NCBI RefSeq assembly: GCF_963855985.1
Contig: NC_087114.1
Location: forward strand, 459,001 to 523,000
DNA from: Ostrinia nubilalis
Taxonomy: Eukaryota > Arthropoda > Insecta > Lepidoptera > Crambidae
Direction of reading: 5' to 3'
DNA length: 64,000 nucleotides
Below the pieces are notes generated by a model. It searched no databases and was not told where the DNA came from. It was given only the letters and a program-made list of their open reading frames with translations. Numbering within the stretch: position 1 is the first letter of the stretch; the number at the start of each line of letters is the position of its first letter. The position numbers and the translations under genes were made by a program. Positions 12,201 through 21,200 of the stretch are shown here, piece by piece.

Positions 12201-15200
12201 ATTCTGCGGAAGCCAGCCTAAATAATTATTCTTCAAATGAAATCATTTATTCAGTACTTAGGCTCTTTCGAGGGCGCTTGTACACGTTCCAAATACAAAT
12301 AGCTTGCCCTACCACCACTTTAAATAAATAAATAAAAAATCGTTTATTGCTTGCTTTACAAAAAAGAAATTACAAAAAAAAACTTATATTAAAAAGGTGG
12401 AAGCAACTTCAGGACAACATAATATGGGTTGGTGCTGAGAAGTCATGCTTGGACATTATACACTACGACGTCTAGTCCCAAACTAAGCCGTGTACTATGG
12501 GTAACAGTCAACGGATTATGGATATAAACTTCCATTAATAAATATCATTGGGCACTACACTGTACCATACAGTTGAAAAGTTTGTCTGAATCCATAGGTC
12601 ACCGTTTTATATTTGGTTCGAAGGACCATGTAGAAAGCATCAAAGGCTGATAGGGTAAAAGCACGGAATATTCGGCATACTCATAGTCTAATTTAAAGTG
12701 CCTCACTTTTCTTGGGCGTACTTGGTTTCTAGATGTTATAATTCTATGGTTTATAGACTGTAATCAAAACTCTTTATTAGAATGTAGGCCATTTTCAAGG
12801 CTCCTATACACGCCCCAATTATACCTTGCCCTACCACTTCATTACAACATTATCGACTGATACTGTAAATGACGGAAGCTCACTATCGTGAGTACTCACC
12901 GTTGTGGAAGTATACAGTGAGCGTGTTGAGATAGTACTCGATGCGAGCGCGCGTCGGGAACGGCTTGTTTCTGAAGTCTCGCAGGCAGCCCGACAGCAAC
13001 TGAGTGGATCCATCGCTGCGAAGAGAAGCGAAAGTTAGGGGGCGTCCATTAATTACGTGAGACTTTTAGGGGGGGGAGGGGGTCCAGAAAAACCTCACTT
13101 AATCTCACGTGGGGGAGAGGGGGGGGGGGGTTGGTGTCGAGAAATATCACGTAATTTTTAAAAAATAGCCAAAATTGTCTCACGTAATTAATGGACGCCC
13201 CCTTAAGACTGTGTAAGGTATGTGTTTAAGTTTTGATACCGCATGTTTTAACCGTAGTCGGTTATTAAGCGTGGTGTACCAAGACTACCAAGGTGTTCTT
13301 ATCACACAAATGTTTGTGTTCAACGGGGATCGAACCCGCACCCTCTGGCATAGTAATCTAGTACGCATACTACCAAGCCAGACGGCTTCACTTATAATTT
13401 AAATGATCTCTTAATTGAATTCGTCTCTGCCCCATAGTAACTAATTAAATTGTTTCGATAAAATTCGCAAAATAAAAATGAAAAAAAAAAACCATATTTT
13501 TTATGTATATTGCGATTGGTATATTATAAATAAATAAATAAATAAATAAATTGGAACTGTGCTGTCTCCGGCTTTTTCTTCTAAATACACTAGAAAAGAT
13601 ATTTTGGTGGTGTGGTGTCATTAAGTTTCTTCATCATCATCATTTCAGCCATAGGATGTCCACTGCTGAACATAGGCCTCCCCCAATGCTTTCCATGTTG
13701 ATTAAGTTTCTTAGTAGTAAATATTAAGTAGATATGTATTATAGTCCTTCTCACCTCTTGTGATCAAACACCTTCGTCCCATCGTTGAGCACGGCCATTA
13801 TGTATGGGTTGTTATGCTTGTTGTCGTTGTCAAAGGAATCGAAGATGAGCGCCAGCCCGTTCCAGCGGTCCGAGGAGCCGAAAACTTCACCCGTGTAGTC
13901 ACCGCGTTGCGTCGTGTACCAGAATGCCTGGAGATCACGGACGTGTTATTAAGATATAGTAATTAATACAGTATACTGTACACTACACAAACCAGTTACT
14001 TAAAAAGAAATATAGAAATAGAAAAGACACATCAACTTTATCGCTATAAAGCGATTTCTTCCAAAACCTCGCTCGTGTACTCGCCACGCGTAGTATAGTG
14101 TACCAGAATGCTGGAGATCACGACCGTGACATTAGTCAACCGCACGCTCTCTCCCTTGTATGGCCAGGGCCCCCAGTAGGTTAAAGACTGCCTCACTTAC
14201 AAACTAATTATGCCCCCTTCCCTGGCCCAGAAGTTAGGTATATCGAAGTCAGGACCGTATGTGCCCTGATGACCATACTATTGTAGCTAGAGAAACACCC
14301 TTATACGTCCAGGATCCACAGTAGGTTAAGCTGTGTCAGTACTCACCAAACACTTGCCCAGAAGCTGGATACGCCCCGTCTGTGCTCTGATATCAGTACT
14401 ATTGGAGGCAACTAAAGGGACACCCTCTTAAATGTCCAGGGTTCCCCTTATGTAACAGCAGTACTCACCAGGCCAGGCCGTATTTGACTTATCTTAGAAC
14501 TATTGGAGCTGAAGGGACACTCCTAAATGCCCAGGGTCCCCCTTATGTTCAAGGCAGTACTCACCAGCCCGTCGGCTCCTATCCTGCCCCTCCCGGTGAC
14601 CTTGAACATCACGTCCACCTCCCACCAATCAAACGACAGCGGGTGCTTGGACCAGATGGCGCCCTTCTGGCTGCGCATAGACGGAGCCAGCCGCACGCTC
14701 TCACCCGACGCGATCGCATCTGGAATGGGGTAGAAGGAAGTTTAGTTAAGAACATTAAGATCTAAGGTGTTACACTGTACTCTCGGCAACAGTGTTAACT
14801 GCCCATTGCCGGTCATGTTGTCTCGTTCTATCGCAAATAATCACCATTTGATGAGAGCGAGAGAAAAAACGGAAATGGATAGTTAACAGTGTGGCCGTGT
14901 GTACAACCCGATCGAGCTGACTGCGCAACTCGTTGGAATGCGACTCTCTCTCTCACTTATCTGCACACCTGCCTGCGTTCGCCCCATCTGTACTAGAGCG
15001 TCGATTTGACATCACGGTCGCGAGGTGCGCAGTTAACTCGATTTAAACACAGTTGAGCTGAAAATTCTTGAGGGCTACAACCTTTCGATGTCAAGACATT
15101 CGCTCGCTGCGTCAACAATGAGGGTTTTCGCGATTGAAAATCCGCCAGATAGCAATACGTAGACGGAGGTCCAAATGCTGCATGATTGGTGGATTTTGAC

Positions 15201-18200
15201 ATATCTGTCAGTCATGTCAATCATTGGATGCAGCGTTTTCGCTGTCGTGACAGTCGATGTAGCAATTTTCGATGTCACGTACGTGACGTAAGGAACCCTC
15301 TTACTATTTCTATTGACACAGAAGAAAAATGAACATCTTCTTAAAGTTGGATCTCATATTTTATTAATTATTTGGAGAAAAAACTTGATAACAGTTAGTA
15401 CATTATTTACTATACTATAATATTTAGTACACTCATTATTTTTTACAAGTATAAACAGACATTTTAAAATAAATAAAATAGTTTTATTTGCGTTTTAATG
15501 GGAATATTATCACAAATGTCAGTTTTATGTTATGCTGTAAAAGTCGTCAAGTATCTGATAGATAAGCTTATCAGTGGCGTTAAGGGAGCCGGTTTACAAC
15601 TTAACACCGGATTAGCAGGCTGATAAGTAGTTTATATTGTTTTATTGAGATTAACTTAGTAGTTTATACTAGAAGAAGCTTTGAGATGCTATCTGTTATT
15701 TAAAAAACAGATGTTTCAAGTTCAGTGGCAACAAAAATGCATTTTATTTGGTTACTGAAAGTCAATCCTTTATTATAGCTTAGCTACATCAAGTTTGTCC
15801 AAGACACTGCTGGTAGTAATGTAGTGGAGAGGCGACCACGGACTGGGTAGTGTGGACAGGCCCCCCACTAGGTGGACTGACGATCTGGCGAAGGTCGCGG
15901 GAAGTGCCTGGACGCGGCCAGCGCAGGACTGGTCATTATGGAAATCCTTGGGAGAGGCCTTTGTCCAGCAGTGGACTTCCTTTTGTCGGAAACGGACAAA
16001 CGAATATGTGCTACTTTGTAACAAAATCGTAGTCTAATGTCCTGTTAACTGTAATGAAATCGGGTCAAGGAAAAACAGCATTCAAACAAAATCAATCATG
16101 TTTTCCTATTTAACTAATTAATTCAGGCACTATTCATATAAAATATCAAATGAAATACGATTGTGATAACACTGCACAATCAGGAATCAGTTCATTAAAA
16201 TATTTATTGGATAATATTAAACGTTAATATGCAATCACCTTCAAACTATGAAAACTCTTACTTTACGTTTCAATTCTCCATAGTCATGCATAAAAGTATT
16301 ACGCTGTAAGATATGCTACATCGATGTAATTTACACTGTTATGCTAAAGATGTCGACTGAACTATAGTCGATACTGTTTCAATTTGTCTTGGTCTATGCT
16401 AGTTCTATTCGTTCCAATTTATATTTTATTCGTCTGGTTAAGTCCTATTTTGCTTTATGAGTCACTTTGTGACATACTTTTCATAAATGTGGTGTGAATA
16501 TTTTTATTTCTTGCTGACGTTTTAGTATAAATAATAATAATAATAATAATAAGCCTTTTTATTCTGAACTTGGTTACATAATAGTTACAAAATATGATAA
16601 ATAATAAGATCTGTGTTATAAAATATCCCGAAGCTCAGTTTGCCTCTTGGCATAGGCCTCCTCCAACGATTTCCATTGGGACCTGTCACGTGCTACCCTT
16701 CTCCAATAGTGTCCAACTGTGAGTTTTAGGTCGTCTTCCCATCTTGTTTGTTGCCGACCTCTACTTCTCTTTCCATCCCTGGGATACCAGTCAGTGACGC
16801 TTTTACACCATTTTTCTTCTGGGTCCCGGATCATGTGACCTGCCCATCTCCATTTTTGTTGGTCTATTCGGGTAATTATGTCGACAACTTTGGTTTTTTC
16901 TCTTATTGTGCTACTTCTCACTCTGTCCTGCTTCTTTATTCCTATTAGGCTTCTCTCCATGGCTCTCTGGCATCGTTCCAACTTTTCTCTGTGGTGTTTG
17001 GTGAGGGCCCAGGTTTCGCAGCCATATGTGATGACAGGAAGTATGCATGTGTTGAAGACTTTCCTTTTTATTTGCATGCTTAGCTCTTTGGATTTCAGGA
17101 CTTCCTTCAGAGACCAAAATTTCTTCCATCCGTTTGCTATTGACGTTTTAGTACTGTATTTTAAAAAAGTAATAAATTTAGCTAGGCAAAATTATGCTTT
17201 ATGTAACATGCAATAAAGACAGTGTTTTGTATTATAATGAGACAAACTCTCCAGCATTTGATCATAGAGTTGGGGGATTAAATAATACCAAATAATTATT
17301 TTAGTGGAGTTAATGGTGAAGGCCAAATTATCAAGCTTTTAGTAAATTAGTAAATGTCCTGTGGCAAAGAGTAATGAACGCTCTGTTAACGATGAATGCA
17401 AAAACAAAAGACATTAAAATGTATGGTCACATAAAAACAGGTTTGTTAAGTACACTTTAAAAATAATTACTCAAAATAGAACACATTATTGTTAAAACCA
17501 TTACTTACTTCTTGTTATAGCGATTTAATTTTAAAACCTTGTTTTATCTTTTATTGAGTCGTAAAATAATTAGATCAGGAAATAGTTATGGAAACAATGG
17601 TGATAAGAGATAAGAAGCACATGGAAATAAGGATTAAATAATGAGTGACTGAGTTTCTTGCGCTGCTTCTTCTCAGCACTGGCTCATTTATTGTCCTGAA
17701 GCAGTGGTAGGGTTAATACTGGGACGTGTAAAAGTGCTTTTTTAAAGCCTATTTGCAGAAATAAATGAGTATTATGGAGTTTTTTTATGAGTTATTTAAA
17801 TAGTTCAGAAAGACAAAATTATAATGAAGGAAGGGAATCTGACAATACTTTGCTGTTTGTTTTCTCTTTATTAGGTTTTTAGGATGAAATGTAAGTAAGG
17901 TATAAGGAGTTTAAAGATACATAGTGGCAATACTATGCATACTCTGGAGTGGACTTAAAATTCTTTATTTTAGACAATTTTAAGTCCATATTAAGCGGAT
18001 TCGAAATAAACAACTTATTCAATGTTAGAAATATTAACCCTTAAGTAACACCGTGGGGTAATTTTTTACCCTTGTCATAAATGTGGTGTGAAAATTTATT
18101 ACGTAATATTTATTACATTTGTCTAATTAAAATTATTATTGTCCTGTCTGTGTCGTTAATTTGGTATTTTATTTTTTAATGTGAATTTTAATTTATTTTG

Positions 18201-21200
18201 ACATGTTTATTTGAAATTAATTGTATTGTTTTTTGTTTTTTTTTTTTTTTGTTAATTTTGTTAATTTTATTCTTATTGTAATTTTTATTTTATTGTGAAT
18301 TTTAATTTTTATATATTTTTGGACATGTTTATTTAAAATTTTAGTAATTGTATTGTTCTTTTTTTTAATTTTATTGTCATTGTTATTTTTATTTTAATGT
18401 GAATTTTAATTAATTTGAATTTATTTTATTATATTTTTTTTGCCCCTGCGTACAAGGCACCCACTGAAAACCAGTGTCTTGGCACTTGGCAGTAAAATGT
18501 CAACTGTCAAGATAATACTAAGTGGGTGACCTCTTTGGCAACATTTTTTTTTTTCTCCGCCTCGTTGTTTTTTGTGCTTTTTAGTTGTCAAATAAATAAT
18601 TTTTCTTTCTTTCTTTCTTTCTTTTTTACCCCAGGCGCATAAAAATTGACATATCTTTTTTTCTAGCAAAGCTAGTGCAATGTCGTTTTGTGTATTCTCA
18701 ATGCAGAGTGTGCGCTTTAAGCTCATAGACGCAAGATGTGAAAAAAGTCATCCGTTTGGCTTGTACAGGTAGGTGGGGTAGAAATTTACCCCAGGGTGTT
18801 AGTTACGCATGCTTTAATTTATCATCACCTAACATGTTATTCATAGGTTTTTACAATATTGAAACAAAATGAGTAAATATTTATTATGACGATTAAGTAG
18901 CACGTTGTCTCGAGAATGCAAAGAGATAAATAGACCTTGATTTACATGATACTTTTCAAGCTTTGAAGATATCCCTTCAGAACACAGCGTTCATAAATTC
19001 GACACAGAAAAAGAGCTCAAAAGTGATAATTACGTAATATTTAAGTTTGTCTGATATGTTTTGAAAATAATAATTGGGAATAAAATAAATAAAAAATATT
19101 TTTTCATAATTTTATAAAAAAAAGTTTTTTATTTATTTTGCTTTATAATAAAGTCAGAAATTTTCGTTTTATTTCACGTTGAGTTTAAAATATGTTTAAA
19201 ACATCTATTCAATGTCCTATTAGTGTAAGTTTTTGGTTCCCACAATAACTTGCCAAGATTTTTTTAGAAAACCACTGTGAAGACTATTATTTGCAAATGA
19301 AAAATTATTTGTTTTTTGTTATGATTGATTTAAGATGTTTCTTTACGCTAGATAGACGTTCTTTTAACCTCGTAAGACCGAAGAGTAAATTTTGTCGACT
19401 TCTAAGTATCGCCGAATGTGCTTTCAGAAGAACGAATAATTTGTAGTAGTAAACGCCGAGCACTTCGAGTAAAAAAATTTCTATGTTAGAGATTTTCTTT
19501 TGGATTCATATTTTCAGGGGCCCTATATAATAGTGCATAGAGCTTATTTTAGGTGAAAAATAATAAAAAAATGTTTTCTCTTAAAAGAACATTCGGTATT
19601 ACAGACTTTAAAAAGGAAAAATAAATAAATTGTATTTTATACTTTAAAGCAAAACATAAATGTAACCTTCTTAATAAATTAATACTACATAAAGATACAA
19701 TAATGATATTAATAAATGTAACTGAAAAGTTACAACAGTTTTAATTATATTTAATGTTTTTTAATTTGTACTTTTAAAAGTACTATCGGTTTTATAATAT
19801 ACACTAATGATAGGTTACAATTTATAAGAAGTAAAGTGAATATTCATGTTAATTATAATATTTACTAAACTAAAAATCAGTACGTTCTCATGGTAAATTT
19901 TCTCAATCATATGATAATTTTAAAAGTCCAATATTCAATCCCATCTTAAAAGAAAAAATATACAAAAATAATACTTTCACCATCAAGACCGAATGTTCCT
20001 TGCAAAGAACTAATATTTTCAAACGAAAAAAAGTCTTACAAAACTACTTCAAATTGGGAAAAATAATTATTTTGCTTGTTTAGCAGTATTTTAACTTAAA
20101 TTATACTGGTCAGTTTTGCAATTAAACTACGTTTACGCGAAGAAAAAAAATTAATCGCTCATCACGTCTTCTCGGACGAACCACCTTGTCAAAGAAAAAT
20201 GATAATTTGACTGTGACATTTTGTTTTTTTTATATTAATAGGTTCGGATACCTGATTTTGAATACTTTAAGCCATAGAGTATCACTCTTTTTTTTCGATA
20301 GGCGCGAATTTTTGAACTTAAATTTATCGCTAAAGTTTTAGTTCCTCTGAAGGCACATCCGGCGATACTTCGAAATCACCTCCGAAAATGTCTCGGCGTT
20401 ACTGACTACAAAGTTTCAGTTCCTTCTGGGGCACATCCGGGCTTACGAGGTTAAAGCAATAGTATAATTTAGTAAGTCCACTAATACATTCTAAATCACA
20501 AATTAAATTGATTTTAAATATTTAACTTAAAATTTTACATTTCCGTTTGGGGTATTTTTTTTACCCCAGGGTGTTCAAAGTGTAACCAAAAATAAGGATG
20601 TTACTTAAGGGTTAATGCAAACAATTTTAGGAAAATACTAAAAAATGATAATAATATGTCATGATGAGAAGTTGAAGGGTGAACTTAATTGCAAGAAGTT
20701 AGAGCAAGGTAGGTAAGATGGATGCTGACTTGAATATCTTACTAGAAATGCAACGTATGTGTATAATGAAACAATTTCATAGTCGATTTGGAAATTAGCA
20801 GCTACGGTTTCAGTCTTTGGTGGTTAAGTTGATACCTATTCCCTGATGCCTACCAAAATAACCCTGTATCATAAGATGTTAGGGGCTAGGCCCCCCCTGA
20901 AAAATTACCCTAGATACGCTAACGGGTAAATGGGGTAAAACTAAAATTTATTAATTGCATTCATAAAATATGAAAGTATTTTTCTTGAAGTTCGCCATCC
21001 CCGTATGCTGGGAAATTAATACAGGGTTTAACCTACATTAAAGACATTATTCAGGTCAGCGAGAACATTTTTGAATTCCATAATTTCACAGTTCACGGCA
21101 TTTTCATCTGCCGTCGTGGAACCAAAAACACGATTTTTGACAATTACCACATCTACCTGTCTCTTTCACACATGAGAAAACCCCAATCTAGCCACCTCTT

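Larger units (their letters stand above)
18038..20611. mobile_element. piggyBac-like element with TTAA duplication
   Basis: TTAA lies on both sides (18034-18037, 20612-20615). Termini are CCCTTAAGTAAC and GTTACTTAAGGG in exact inversion, followed by subterminal GGGGTAA...TTACCCC blocks. TTAA sites and CCC ends are the piggyBac signature. The 2.6-kb interior is AT-rich and full of stops; I find no transposase, so it is non-autonomous or decayed. It contains two younger insertions (18451-18628, 19368-20450). Confidence 0.85.

Noticed and set aside
14484..14765. Plus-strand open frames over ERGIC-53 exon 2
   Set aside because: Antisense shadows of a GC-rich exon.
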